64,000 nucleotides of DNA. It comes from Metaruminococcus_A sp050943475 (lineage in GTDB: Bacteria > Bacillota > Clostridia > Oscillospirales > Ruminococcaceae). Position 1 is the first letter of the stretch, and each line of letters opens with the position of its first letter. A program made the position numbers and the translations under genes. Shown here piece by piece: positions 9,005-18,144 of the stretch. The DNA lies in contig JBMNPF010000011.1 in the NCBI GenBank assembly GCA_050943475.1, forward strand, positions 25,974 to 89,973, given 5' to 3'. The notes beneath the pieces were generated by a model. The model ran no database searches. It was not told the DNA's origin and saw only the letters and a list, made by a program, of their open reading frames with translations.

Positions 9005-9631
9005 ATGAAACATGTTGTATTGACCGTTGGACGTATGTTCGGCAGCGGCGGCCGTGAAATCGGCAAAAAGGTCGCTGAAAAGTGCGGAATGGTGTACTAT
9101 GATAAAGAGCTTCTCGAACTGGCGGCAAAGGAGAGCGGCATGAGCGTTGAAGTGCTCGAAAACATCGACGAGTCTGCGAGCAACAGCCTGTTGTACTCCC
9201 TTTCTACCGGAGCGCACCTCTTTGGCGGGCATTTCGCCCAGACGGCGGAGCCGCCATTGCACGACAAGCTCTATATTGCGCAGGCGAACATCATCAAGGA
9301 AATCGCCCAAAAAGAAAGCTGCGTCATTGTCGGCCGTTGTGCCGACTACCTGCTCCGCAACATGGAGGAGTGTGTCAAAATCTTCATTTATGCACCGTCG
9401 GAGGTACGCATTAAACGTGTCACCGAGGTTTACGGCGCAAAAAATGAAAAGGAGGCGGGCGAGCAGATCCGCAAAATTGACAAACGCCGTTCCTCCTATT
9501 ACAATTTCTATTCCGGTAAAAAGTGGGGAAGTATGGAGAATTACCACCTTTGTATTGACAGTTCTCTGCTCGGCATTGACGCCACTGCGGATATGATTGC
9601 TGAAATCGTCCGGCGCAAAGCTGCCGAATAA
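9005..9631 (+). CDS. Cytidylate kinase-like family protein
   Basis: 208 residues starting at an ATG after GGAGGAATCAAGT. The P-loop region is degenerate: VGRMFGSGGREIGKKVAE is the form seen in the cytidylate-kinase-like family (not true Cmk), followed by VYYDKELLELAA. Further motifs are CVIVGRCADYLL and KIFIYAPSEVRIKRV, which form the LID/base-binding parts. True cmk is present separately at 58.5 kb, so this one likely phosphorylates something else or is regulatory. It follows the GH27 gene by 66 bp and ends with a strong terminator. Confidence 0.8.
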   Translation: MKHVVLTVGRMFGSGGREIGKKVAEKCGMVYYDKELLELAAKESGMSVEVLENIDESASNSLLYSLSTGAHLFGGHFAQTAEPPLHDKLYIAQANIIKEIAQKESCVIVGRCADYLLRNMEECVKIFIYAPSEVRIKRVTEVYGAKNEKEAGEQIRKIDKRRSSYYNFYSGKKWGSMENYHLCIDSSLLGIDATADMIAEIVRRKAAE

Positions 9632-9648
9632 ACCGTTGAATAACAAAA

Positions 9649-9679
9649 ATGCGGGGCGTGAAAACGTCCCGCATTTTTT
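9649..9679 (+). terminator. Rho-independent terminator
   Basis: ATGCGGGGCGT / ACGTCCCGCAT stem (one G:U), GAAA-type loop and TTTTTT. Confidence 0.88.
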
Positions 9680-9875
9680 ATTATCAGCATCTGTCTATTT
9701 TACACAGCCTTTCGCTGTGGACGGTGAAAAATTAGCTCTGCTGGCTTCCGGCGCCTGTATGTTTTTCTATAAAGCGTTGCAGGATGTCTCTGCTTCTCGG
9801 GGTTTGCAAAGACCTGCTGTGAGTGGTTTTTGTGCAATGGAAAATTTCAGCGCTGTATCTTGTGCATTTCATCTC

Positions 9876-9904
9876 TTGTGCCGCCTTGGTAAATTCGTTA
9901 TAAT
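9876..9904 (+). promoter_or_regulatory. Sigma-A promoter for the ABC exporter
   Basis: TTGTGC, 17-bp spacer, TATAAT. The first start codon is 290 bp downstream, giving a long untranslated leader. Confidence 0.65.
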
Positions 9905-9910
9905 GGTACA

Positions 9911-10194
9911 AAACGGCAATGTTCAGGCACTTGCTGCCGGAGAGAACAGCGGGTACCAAATAGACCAAAAAGGAAAGCGCGGTTTTGTTGGGGAACAAGA
10001 CGGCACAGCCTTTGTCCCTGTATATGGAGAATGGTTTCATTCGCTGCGGAAAGCGGTGTGGCTGCAAATGCCGCCTGCCGGACAAGCAGCGGAGTGAGCC
10101 GCAGAATCCGTTCAGCCCGGAAATTGCTGCATAGCAGACCAGAACCCGAACCAACGTCCAAATTTGAATTACAGCACAATCGGAGGAGAATTTT
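9911..10194 (+). other. Long 5' leader of the ABC exporter
   Basis: About 285 nt between the promoter and the exporter start, with no convincing gene. Short inverted repeats are visible (for example GGTAC at 9905 and GTACC near 9952, and GCGGAGTGAGCCGC near 10090), but no riboswitch class that I recognise. The last bases give a GGAGGA ribosome site. Confidence 0.4.
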
Positions 10195-11919
10195 ATGCGC
10201 TATGCGTTTCGTTTGCTCAAGTTTACCAAAAAATACACGTACCTTCTTGTTCTGACCGGCATTTCCATCATCGGGGTTACCGCAGTCAACCTGTATGTCC
10301 CCTGGTGCATCCGGGATGTCACCGCCATTCTCACGGGCGGCGGCCCGGATATGCTCGCATCCATTTATCACATTGCCTGGATGCTTGGGCTTGCTTATGT
10401 TGGCAAGGTGTTCCTGCGTTTCTGCCAGTCTTACCTGAGCCATGTCGCGTCCTGGAACGTCGTCGCGCAGCTTCGTACCGAGGTTTACGCCCACCTGCAA
10501 AAGCTGTCACTTTCCTATTACAGCGACAAGCAGACCGGCCAGCTCATGTCCCGTGTGATGAATGACACCGCCCTGCTCGAGCAGATGGTCGCCCACTCCA
10601 TTCCGGATGTGGCCTCCAACATCTTCATCCTCATTGGCGTTACAACCCTGCTCATGACCATCAACTGGCAGCTTGCCCTGCTGGTGCTTATCCCCATCCC
10701 GCTGATTTTTGTGTTAACCTATTGGTTTTCCGCCCGTGTCCGGCCCTACTTCCGCAAAGCGGCGCAGGATATTGCGGATTTAAACGCTGCCTTGCAGGAC
10801 AATCTCTCTGGCATCCGGGAGATTCAGGCCTTCAACCAGCAGGTGCCGGAGCGCAACAAAATTGAGACAAAGGCACGGAAGCACGCCAAATCCATTCTGC
10901 ATGCCTTGTTTATGAGTGCTATTTTCCATCCGTCGGTCGAGTTCTGCGCGTCCGTGGGCACCGTCATTGTCATTGCGGTGGGCGGCACCATTGCGGTAAA
11001 CGGCGGTATGTCCACAGCGGATGTTGTCGGCTTTATCGCGTATCTTTCCATGTTCTATGCGCCGATTGAGGTGCTCGCCCGCGTCGCTGAGGATTTTCAG
11101 AACGCAATGGCTGGCTCCGAGCGCATTTTCGAGGTATTGGATACCGAGCCGGATATTGTCGACAAACCCGGCGCGCGCAAACTGAAAGCCTGTAAAGGCA
11201 GCATCGCCTTTGAGGATGTCTGCTTCTCCTATGATGAAGACACCAAAATCCTGGATCACGTTTCCTTTGAGGTCAAAGCCGGGCAGATGCTCGCCATCGT
11301 CGGCCCTACCGGGGTCGGTAAAACGACCACCATCAATCTGCTCGCCCGGTTTTACGAACCGGAGGAGGGCGCCATCCTGATCGACGGCCAAAGCATTTCG
11401 GATTTGACCATCGACTCGCTACGCGACCATATGAGTATTGTCTTGCAGGATGTTTTCCTCTTCAACGGCACCATTGCTGAAAACATTGCATACGGGTTTA
11501 AAAACGCCACCTCGGAACAGATTGTCGAGGCTGCAAAAATTGCCCGTATCCATGAATTTATAGAGGCTCTCCCGGAAGGATATAACACCTACATCGGTGA
11601 ACGCGGCGTGCGGCTGTCCGGCGGGCAGAAGCAGCGCATTTCCATTGCCCGTGCTGTCCTGCGCAACACCGAAATTTTAATTCTTGATGAAGCCACCGCC
11701 GCCGTCGATATGGAGACCGAGGCGGAAATCCAGGCGGCTATCCAGAACCTGGTCGGCACCCGGACGGTCATCGTCATTGCGCACCGGCTTTCCACCGTGC
11801 GCCGGGCCGACAAAATCATCGTCCTCAATGAAGGGGTTATTGCCGAATCCGGCACCCATGAGGAACTGCTCGCAAAACACGGGATTTACGCACATCTGTG
11901 CGAGTCAAACCTAAAATAA
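10195..11919 (+). CDS. ABC exporter, fused membrane and ATPase domains (MdlB/MsbA type)
   Basis: 574 residues in the half-transporter layout: six membrane segments in residues 15-310, then a nucleotide-binding domain. Walker A is GPTGVGKTT, the signature LSGGQKQR, Walker B ILILDEATAAVD and the switch His in VIAHRLS. GGAGGA precedes the ATG. Such proteins act as homodimers or as pairs with a second half gene; no partner lies next to it, so a homodimer is likely. Substrate is unknown. It is followed within 17 bp by a Gfo/Idh/MocA oxidoreductase, apparently in one operon. Confidence 0.92.
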   Translation: MRYAFRLLKFTKKYTYLLVLTGISIIGVTAVNLYVPWCIRDVTAILTGGGPDMLASIYHIAWMLGLAYVGKVFLRFCQSYLSHVASWNVVAQLRTEVYAHLQKLSLSYYSDKQTGQLMSRVMNDTALLEQMVAHSIPDVASNIFILIGVTTLLMTINWQLALLVLIPIPLIFVLTYWFSARVRPYFRKAAQDIADLNAALQDNLSGIREIQAFNQQVPERNKIETKARKHAKSILHALFMSAIFHPSVEFCASVGTVIVIAVGGTIAVNGGMSTADVVGFIAYLSMFYAPIEVLARVAEDFQNAMAGSERIFEVLDTEPDIVDKPGARKLKACKGSIAFEDVCFSYDEDTKILDHVSFEVKAGQMLAIVGPTGVGKTTTINLLARFYEPEEGAILIDGQSISDLTIDSLRDHMSIVLQDVFLFNGTIAENIAYGFKNATSEQIVEAAKIARIHEFIEALPEGYNTYIGERGVRLSGGQKQRISIARAVLRNTEILILDEATAAVDMETEAEIQAAIQNLVGTRTVIVIAHRLSTVRRADKIIVLNEGVIAESGTHEELLAKHGIYAHLCESNLK

Positions 11920-11935
11920 CGAACGGAGGAATTGT

Positions 11936-13045
11936 ATGGCTGTAAAAAAAGTAGCAGTAATCGGCCTGGGCGATATCAGCGGTATCTACCTGAAAAACAT
12001 CGCGCGGGTTTTTCAAAACATTGAACTGTATGGGGTCTGCACCCATCGCGTGGAGCGCGCTCGCGAGGTCGCGGCGGAGTATGGCGCTTCCAAGGTTTAT
12101 GAAACCATGGAACAGGCGTTTGCTGACCCGGAGGTTGACATTGTCGTCAACCTCACCCGCCCGATGGAGCATTTTGACGTCACCATGAAAGCGCTGGAAG
12201 CGGGCAAGCATGTCTACACCGAAAAACCGCTTGGCGCGACGCTGGAGGAGGGACGCAAAATCCGGGATCTTGCCGCTTCCAAAGGCTTAAAGGTCGCCGG
12301 CGCGCCGGATACTTTCCTCGGCGGCGGATTGCAGACCTGCCGCAAGCTCATCGACGACGGATTCATCGGCACTCCACTTGGCGCGTCCGCGTTCATGACC
12401 TGCCGCGGGCATGAGCGGTGGCATCCCAACCCGGAGTTTTACTACAAAAAGGGCGGCGGCCCCATGATGGACATCGGCCCTTATTACCTCACGGCGATGG
12501 TCAGCCTGCTCGGCGGCATCGACACCGTCTCCGGCATGTCCAAAGCGTCTTTCCCAACCCGTACCATCACCAGCCAGCCAAAGTATGGAACCACCATTGA
12601 AGTCGAAGCACCGACCTACCAGACTGGCCTCATGCGTTTTGCTTCCGGGGTGATCGGCACCATTTTTGTAACCTTTGACGTTTACGCCTCTGAAACCCCG
12701 CGCATTGAAATCTACGGCTCAGAGGGCACCCTCTCGGTTCCCGATCCCAATACTTTTGGCGGCCCGGTTCGGCTGTTCCGCCCCGGCAGCGGTGAGTTTA
12801 TGGAGATTCCGCTCACCCACGGCTACGCGGAAAACAGCCGCGGTATCGGTGTTGCGGATTTGGCAAACGCCATTCGGGACAACCGCGCGCCGCGCGCCGG
12901 CGTCGATTTGATGTACCACGTCCTCGAAGCCTTTGACGCGTTCGAGCGCAGCGACGCGGCGGGCGCCCACATCAAGCTGGAGTCCACCGTCGAACGTCCG
13001 GCGCCGCTGACTTTCAGCGAACTTACCGGTGTTTTGGACGACTAA
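11936..13045 (+). CDS. Gfo/Idh/MocA family oxidoreductase
   Basis: 369 residues. N-terminal Rossmann fold (VAVIGLGDISGIYLKNI), then the family signature EKPLGATLEEGRKI with the EKP motif at about residue 96, and the C-terminal alpha/beta dimerisation domain. These NAD(P)-dependent enzymes oxidise or reduce sugars, inositols or sugar nucleotides. Start supported by GGAGG. It lies between the exporter and a polysaccharide deacetylase with 10-17 bp gaps, so the three likely serve one carbohydrate-related task. Confidence 0.88.
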   Translation: MAVKKVAVIGLGDISGIYLKNIARVFQNIELYGVCTHRVERAREVAAEYGASKVYETMEQAFADPEVDIVVNLTRPMEHFDVTMKALEAGKHVYTEKPLGATLEEGRKIRDLAASKGLKVAGAPDTFLGGGLQTCRKLIDDGFIGTPLGASAFMTCRGHERWHPNPEFYYKKGGGPMMDIGPYYLTAMVSLLGGIDTVSGMSKASFPTRTITSQPKYGTTIEVEAPTYQTGLMRFASGVIGTIFVTFDVYASETPRIEIYGSEGTLSVPDPNTFGGPVRLFRPGSGEFMEIPLTHGYAENSRGIGVADLANAIRDNRAPRAGVDLMYHVLEAFDAFERSDAAGAHIKLESTVERPAPLTFSELTGVLDD

Positions 13046-13055
13046 GGAGGCGCTT

Positions 13056-13901
13056 ATGAACCGCATTTATATGCGCTTTCCGGGCGGTAAACCCAAAGCC
13101 CTCACCCTGAGCTATGACGATGGGGTGGAGCAGGACATCCGTCTGATGGAGCTTTTGGAACAGTATCAGGTCAAAGCAACCTTCAACCTCAATTCCGGCC
13201 TTTACGCGCCGGAGAGTACCGTTTATCCCGCAGGCACCATTCACCGCCGCATGGATAAGCGGCGGGTGTCTGCTCTTTACCGCAATCCGCTTGCCGAAGT
13301 TGCGGTGCATACCTCCACCCACCCGTTTCTGGACAAACTTCCGACCGCCCTTGCCATGGAAGAAATCCTCCGGGACCGCCGCACGCTGGAACAGCAGTTT
13401 GGCGTTCTGGTGCGCGGCAGCGCGTATCCTTACGGAACGTATAACGACGAGGTCGTTGAACTTCTCCGCCTCGCAGGCATTGTTTACGCGCGCACTGTCC
13501 ATTCCCACCACAGTTTCGCGCTGCCAAAGGATTGGCTGCGGCTTGGGGCCACCTGCCACCATGACGATCCCCAGCTCATGCCGCTCGCGCGGAAATTTGT
13601 GGAAGAGGTTCCGGAGCGGGATTCCTGGCTTTACTACCTCTGGGGCCACAGCTATGAATTTGAGCAGCATGACAATTGGCAGGTCATTGAGGAATTCCTC
13701 GCCTTTGTCTCTGGCCGGAAAGATGTCTGGTACGCTACCAACCTTGAAATTTACGATTATATGCAGGCGTATGAACGCCTTGCTTTTTCTGCGGATGGCC
13801 TTACCGTCCACAATCCGTCCAGCGTTCCGGTCTGGTGCCAGTGCGATGATGTTGTGCGGAATATCCCGGCAGGGGAGACAATTAAAATTACAGAAGGCTA
13901 A
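13056..13901 (+). CDS. Polysaccharide deacetylase family protein (NodB-like)
   Basis: 281 residues. The start ATG follows AAGGAGG. ALTLSYDDG (residues 13-21) is the TFDDG-like motif carrying the catalytic base and a metal ligand; EVAVHTSTHPFLD supplies the H-x3-H metal ligands; RGSAYPYGTYND is motif 3. No signal peptide, so a cytoplasmic carbohydrate or small amide substrate is likely rather than cell-wall peptidoglycan. Last gene of the exporter operon. Confidence 0.83.
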   Translation: MNRIYMRFPGGKPKALTLSYDDGVEQDIRLMELLEQYQVKATFNLNSGLYAPESTVYPAGTIHRRMDKRRVSALYRNPLAEVAVHTSTHPFLDKLPTALAMEEILRDRRTLEQQFGVLVRGSAYPYGTYNDEVVELLRLAGIVYARTVHSHHSFALPKDWLRLGATCHHDDPQLMPLARKFVEEVPERDSWLYYLWGHSYEFEQHDNWQVIEEFLAFVSGRKDVWYATNLEIYDYMQAYERLAFSADGLTVHNPSSVPVWCQCDDVVRNIPAGETIKITEG

Positions 13902-14041
13902 AGCGGTGCCGCTTTCAGGCATAGACGCGCTGTTGGGACATGCTTTGAAAGCTCTTGAAAAAACATCTGTTCATTGCTTGAAACTTGGTTTGAAAGTAGT
14001 GGATGTACCGTTTGCTTGCATGTTTGATGGCAACAAACAAA

Positions 14042-14074
14042 AAGCTGGCTGAGATTTTCTCAGCCAGCTTTTTT
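14042..14074. terminator. Bidirectional terminator
   Basis: AAGCTGGCTGAG / CTCAGCCAGCTT stem with ATTTT loop, A tract on one side and T tract on the other. It separates the deacetylase operon from the convergent surface-protein gene. Confidence 0.9.
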
Positions 14075-14086
14075 ATATTGGTATGC

Positions 14087-15625
14087 TTATCGCTTAAAGG
14101 CTTTTTTTTTACTGCACAGCACTGCGCCAACAATACTTGCCGCAGCCAACCAGCCCCACTGTATTGGGCTGCTGTCGCCGGTTTGAGGGCTTTCTGTTTC
14201 CAATTCGTTCGGCTTATCCGTGGGTATCGGTTCAGGCTCTACGTTTGGAGCTGCCATACCGCATACACTGCATGTTCCATTCTCATAAGTATGTGCTGTC
14301 TTGGCAATGGATTTGCCTTTCTCAACGATTTTACCGCAGGTTGTGCATACCTTGTCGCCGGTATACCCCGTTTCGGTGCAGGTGGCGGTTTTTATGCCTT
14401 GAATGTTGGTTTCGCCATGACCGGTTGCAGGAATAATGGTATCTTCAAGAAGAATTTCTTCCGTCAATGCTTCGTTTTTAAAATAAGCGTTTAATTCAGG
14501 GCAGTACCAGTATGCAATGTTTCCGTTTTCGGTACAGGTTGCCGCCTTGGCCGCAGTCTTTACTTTGGTCAGTTCTTTCCACCTGCCGGTAAGCGTCTCG
14601 TTCCCTCTAAGCGTATATGTTTGATTCGCTGCAATCGGGCGGCCGTTGCCGTTATCCCAGCCCAAAAAGAGGTATCCGCTGCGGTCGATGGAGGGAAGCG
14701 TAATGCTTCCTTCCGTGTTTGCGGCAAACTGGACGGATTTTCCGGAACCGTCGTTATAAACCAGCGTCGCTATGTAGGAGCTGCCGCCCGAGGAGGGAGT
14801 ATCCACAGCTGTAATTATAGTGTTGGAGTCCGCGTTTTTTATAGCATCCTGAAAGGTTTCATGGTAGGTGTAGGTTCCAGCGCTGTTGCTCTCAAATTTC
14901 AGTTCTTCAGCAACATATTCTTTCGCAGAGCAGTCAAATGTTCCGCCACTAATAACAGGATCACCATAATTTATACCGGCAGCCTCCAGTACAAGCGGTT
15001 TCCCGTTTGTATGGAATGTTCCGCCTGTAATATTAAGCGTAGCGCCGGAGTCAAAATGGTTGTCTGCATTGTTGTCCACCATACCCAGTACGGCGTTTCC
15101 GTTTGTTTGAAATGTTCCGCTTTCAATTTTTACCTGTCCGCCGTTGTCACACCATACAGCATAATAGCTGCTGCCGGTAATATCCACATTTCTTAACACA
15201 ACATTCAAGGAGTTATACACGTTAATACCGCCGATTGCCGTAATATTCTGAACCAAAACGTTACTGGTGGGTCCGTCGCCAATAAACAGCGCATACGCTC
15301 CACCGTTGCTGTCAAAAGTTCCGTTTTGAATGGTAAAATTTGAACCCTCATAAATGAGAGCAAAGTTATTTGCTGTAATTTTATTTCCGCCCAAATCAAT
15401 TGTGCGCCCGCTCAAGTCCAAAATCTGTCCTGCGCCTGCCGGTATATCGGTTAAATCTATATCTGCTGTAATGTTTATAGTAGTAACGGTGGCATCGCCC
15501 AACGCATCCAGAAATTCTTTTTTTGTATCTACATATGCTGAATTGTCCGCTGCAAAGATCACCGTAGGGAGCAGTGTCAGCAGCATAATTGCCGTGAGAA
15601 ACATGGTAATCCATTTCTTTTTCAT
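14087..15625 (-). CDS. Secreted beta-helix surface protein with a sortase-like C-terminal anchor
   Basis: 512 residues. A signal peptide spans residues 1-25 (MKKKWITMFLTAIMLLTLL then cleavage near FAAD). Residues ~30-250 form a parallel beta-helix (right-handed, pectate-lyase-like spacing of short N- and G-rich turns). Residues ~275-350 resemble an InlB B-repeat (YLFLGWDNGNG). Residues ~355-460 carry paired CxxC motifs with GH/AKTAHTYENGTCSVC repeats common in clostridial surface proteins. The tail is SPQTG, a hydrophobic segment and a basic end (KKKAFKR), a sortase sorting signal variant. GGAGG precedes the start. Likely wall-attached; binding target unknown. Confidence 0.8.
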   Translation of the reverse strand: MKKKWITMFLTAIMLLTLLPTVIFAADNSAYVDTKKEFLDALGDATVTTINITADIDLTDIPAGAGQILDLSGRTIDLGGNKITANNFALIYEGSNFTIQNGTFDSNGGAYALFIGDGPTSNVLVQNITAIGGINVYNSLNVVLRNVDITGSSYYAVWCDNGGQVKIESGTFQTNGNAVLGMVDNNADNHFDSGATLNITGGTFHTNGKPLVLEAAGINYGDPVISGGTFDCSAKEYVAEELKFESNSAGTYTYHETFQDAIKNADSNTIITAVDTPSSGGSSYIATLVYNDGSGKSVQFAANTEGSITLPSIDRSGYLFLGWDNGNGRPIAANQTYTLRGNETLTGRWKELTKVKTAAKAATCTENGNIAYWYCPELNAYFKNEALTEEILLEDTIIPATGHGETNIQGIKTATCTETGYTGDKVCTTCGKIVEKGKSIAKTAHTYENGTCSVCGMAAPNVEPEPIPTDKPNELETESPQTGDSSPIQWGWLAAASIVGAVLCSKKKAFKR

Positions 15626-15734
15626 AAGTGAAACCCTCCTTTAAATTATGCTCCATAACATGGTGCACTTCTCTGAGAAATGGCAGGCTCAATCTCGGCG
15701 AGCCTATTCCTGAAGATTACGTGTTTCTAATGAA

Positions 15735-15763
15735 ATAATACATTTTTTGGGGGTTGTTTGCAA
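15735..15763 (-). promoter_or_regulatory. Sigma-A promoter of the surface-protein gene
   Basis: On the minus strand TTGCAA, 17-bp spacer, TATTAT, about 110 bp before the start codon. The rest of 15626-16117 is AT-rich intergenic sequence with no gene I can support. Confidence 0.6.
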
Positions 15764-15993
15764 TAAATTTCACCAATATTTTACGTTCTTTTATAGATTT
15801 CTCTGTTTGTACTGGTTGTCTTTGGCTATATTAACCGTAAATGGCATAGGGTACAAACAATGGGCTTTCGGTTTCCAAGTTCAGAAAGGAAAAGCTGTTC
15901 TCCGTTAAATTTTTCTCGAAAAATGAAGGGAACTGTTTTTAAAATCTGAACAGCAGAACAAGAAAAGACGCTGAGCATAAAAAGACAAACCTA

Positions 15994-16030
15994 TAAAAAC
16001 ACAGGTTGTGGAACACTCCGCAACCTGTGT
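15994..16030 (-). terminator. Terminator of the cation efflux gene
   Basis: A 14-bp stem (ACACAGGTTGTGGA with one G:U) and ACAC loop, with TTTTTAT on the minus strand. Confidence 0.82.
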
Positions 16031-16117
16031 TTAACTTTGTGCCAAAATATGTTTGGCTGTTTTCTTTCAAAAAAAACATGGTGCTTTTCCGGCTTTGAAG
16101 GATGGAAAAATCCATTG

Positions 16118-17296
16118 TCAATTCGTTGTCGAAGTGTAGCTTCGGTCTACTGTGATGACAGTGTAATAATTTCGGTTTAACTTTTTCACTTCCCGGTCGA
16201 TTCGCTCCCGCAGTTCCGGATCGGTCAAACGGTACGCCGGCGGAACCGCCACGTCGAAGATGAGGTTGCTGTGGGTTGCGCCGGATACAAACCGGAAATC
16301 GTGCATGGAAAGCTCGGGCCCGATTTCTGCTACAATATCTGAAACCGCTGCACGCAGCTCGTTGGTCAATGCGTCGTCCACCACCACCGGATCAAGATGA
16401 ATGACCAGATGGATGTTCAGCTCAGTGTTGAACTCCCGTTCAATGTTGTCAATAAGGTCATGACTCTCCATAATGTCGTCGGTATTGGGAACCTCAACAT
16501 GGACCGATGCAAAACACTGGTCCGGCCCGTAATTGTGCACCACCAGGTCATGATAACCCATTACACCGTCGTAGCTTTTGAGCTTATCGCCGATTTCACA
16601 CACCAGATCACTGTCCGGTGCGCAGCCGAGCAGAGGGTTGAGGGTTTCAATAATGGACCGAATGCCGGAATAAATGATGAATCCCGCCACCAATACGCCC
16701 ATGTAGGCATCGATCTGCCAGCCGGTAAAGTGCGCCACCAGCAGAGAGAGCAGAACCGCGGCGGTGGTAAATACATCGTTGAGACTGTCGGTTGCGGTCG
16801 CCTCCAGCGCCCCGGAGTGAATCCGTTTGGCAACGGTTTTGTAAAACCGCCCCTGCCATAATTTGAGCAGGATAGACGCCGCCAGCACTACAACGGTGAT
16901 GACACTGAACTGCACCGGCTCCGGCTCCCATATTTTCTGGAACGAGGTCAGAAAAAGCTGAAACCCTAAAAATAGGATGACAATCGAGACAATAAATCCT
17001 GAAATGTATTCGCTCCGCGCATGCCCGTAAGGATGCTGCTCATCCGCGGGCTTGGCAGACATCTTAAAACCGATGAGGGTGATGAGCGACGAGCTGGAAT
17101 CCGAAAGGTTGTTGACAGCGTCCGCAATAATGGCAATGCTGCCGAAAAGAAAACCAACCGCAACCTTCATTCCAAACAGCAGCAGGTTTGTCAAAATCCC
17201 AGTCAGGCTTGCCACCTTGCCAAAGCGCTGGCGCATTGCCGCGTCCGGCGAGCCGCCGTTGTCTTTTGCAAACCAGCGCAGAATCAGCCCGGTCAT
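16118..17296 (-). CDS. Cation diffusion facilitator transporter
   Basis: 392 residues, somewhat longer than a minimal CDF protein because of an extended C-terminus. Six membrane helices lie in residues ~25-215. Metal-site motifs are DAVNNLSDS in helix 2 and HPYGHARSEY after helix 3; the cytoplasmic ferredoxin-like dimer domain follows (HVEVPNTDDIMESHDLID). The family exports divalent cations (Zn, Mn, Fe, Co) by proton exchange; the metal cannot be assigned. The DAVNNLSD form occurs in Mn/Fe-type members. Start supported by AAGGAG. Divergent from an ABC ATPase gene. Confidence 0.88.
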   Translation of the reverse strand: MTGLILRWFAKDNGGSPDAAMRQRFGKVASLTGILTNLLLFGMKVAVGFLFGSIAIIADAVNNLSDSSSSLITLIGFKMSAKPADEQHPYGHARSEYISGFIVSIVILFLGFQLFLTSFQKIWEPEPVQFSVITVVVLAASILLKLWQGRFYKTVAKRIHSGALEATATDSLNDVFTTAAVLLSLLVAHFTGWQIDAYMGVLVAGFIIYSGIRSIIETLNPLLGCAPDSDLVCEIGDKLKSYDGVMGYHDLVVHNYGPDQCFASVHVEVPNTDDIMESHDLIDNIEREFNTELNIHLVIHLDPVVVDDALTNELRAAVSDIVAEIGPELSMHDFRFVSGATHSNLIFDVAVPPAYRLTDPELRERIDREVKKLNRNYYTVITVDRSYTSTTN

Positions 17297-17324
17297 ACAA
17301 CCACTCCTTTTTGATTTTCTTCTT

Positions 17325-17353
17325 AGAATACTATAATTTTACAATTTGATCAA
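17325..17353 (-). promoter_or_regulatory. Sigma-A promoter of the cation efflux gene
   Basis: Minus strand TTGATC, 17-bp spacer, TATTCT. It lies back to back with the ABC operon promoter 20 bp away. Confidence 0.55.
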
Positions 17354-17374
17354 GACCTGTACCCATTTGCGCGG

Positions 17375-17402
17375 TTGAAATTTGTCTAGAATGAGGTATA
17401 AT
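17375..17402 (+). promoter_or_regulatory. Sigma-A promoter of the ABC operon
   Basis: TTGAAA, 16-bp spacer, TATAAT, 36 bp before the start of the ATPase gene. Confidence 0.7.
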
Positions 17403-17438
17403 AATTTTATCGCGAATTGTATCAAAGGAGGTACGCGG

Positions 17439-18143
17439 ATGGGCAGCTTTGTAGACTTTCAGGATGTTTATAAACGCTATCACGTCGGTGATGTTGACAT
17501 CACTGCGTCCAACGGCGTCACATTTCAAATAGAAAAAGGGGAGTTTGCGGTCATTGTCGGCGCCAGCGGCGCGGGCAAGACCACGGTGCTCAACCTGCTC
17601 GGCGGTATGGATACCTGTGACGAAGGCCATATCTGGGTAGATGGGAACGACATTGCCGGCTACAATCAGAAGCAGCGCACCACCTACCGGCGGTATGACA
17701 TTGGCTTTGTCTTTCAGTTTTACAACCTTGTGCAGAACCTCACGGCAAAGGAGAATGTCGAGCTTGCCACCCAAATCTGCCATGATGCGCTCGACGTGGA
17801 GCAAACCCTTGCCGAGGTCGGCCTTGCCGAGCGGATGAACAACTTTCCGTCGCAGCTCTCCGGCGGCGAGCAGCAGCGCGTCTCGATTGCGCGCGCCCTT
17901 GCCAAAAATCCAAAACTTCTGCTCTGCGACGAACCCACCGGCGCGCTTGACTACAATACCGGAAAAACCATATTAAAGCTTTTGCAGGATACCTGCCGCA
18001 AAAACGGCATGACCGTCATTGTTGTCACCCACAACTCCGCGCTGATGCCAATGGCCGACCGTGTCATCCGTATGAAAAACAGCAGGGTGCAGGAGATTAT
18101 ACGCAACGAACACCCTGTCGATATTGAAGAGATTGAGTGGTAA
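17439..18143 (+). CDS. ABC transporter ATP-binding protein (MacB/LolD type)
   Basis: 234 residues starting after AAAGGAGG. Walker A is GASGAGKTT, Q-loop FQFYNL, signature LSGGEQQR, Walker B LLLCDEPTGALD, H-loop VVTHN. The class pairs with FtsX-type permeases and powers mechanotransmission or lipoprotein/peptide export rather than classical import. It is followed after one base by the permease, so the two are one transporter. Confidence 0.93.
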   Translation: MGSFVDFQDVYKRYHVGDVDITASNGVTFQIEKGEFAVIVGASGAGKTTVLNLLGGMDTCDEGHIWVDGNDIAGYNQKQRTTYRRYDIGFVFQFYNLVQNLTAKENVELATQICHDALDVEQTLAEVGLAERMNNFPSQLSGGEQQRVSIARALAKNPKLLLCDEPTGALDYNTGKTILKLLQDTCRKNGMTVIVVTHNSALMPMADRVIRMKNSRVQEIIRNEHPVDIEEIEW

Positions 18144-18144
18144 T

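Noticed and set aside
9903..10097. 64-codon frame in the exporter leader
   Set aside because: Its ATG lies in the -10 box, so it could not be translated from this promoter.
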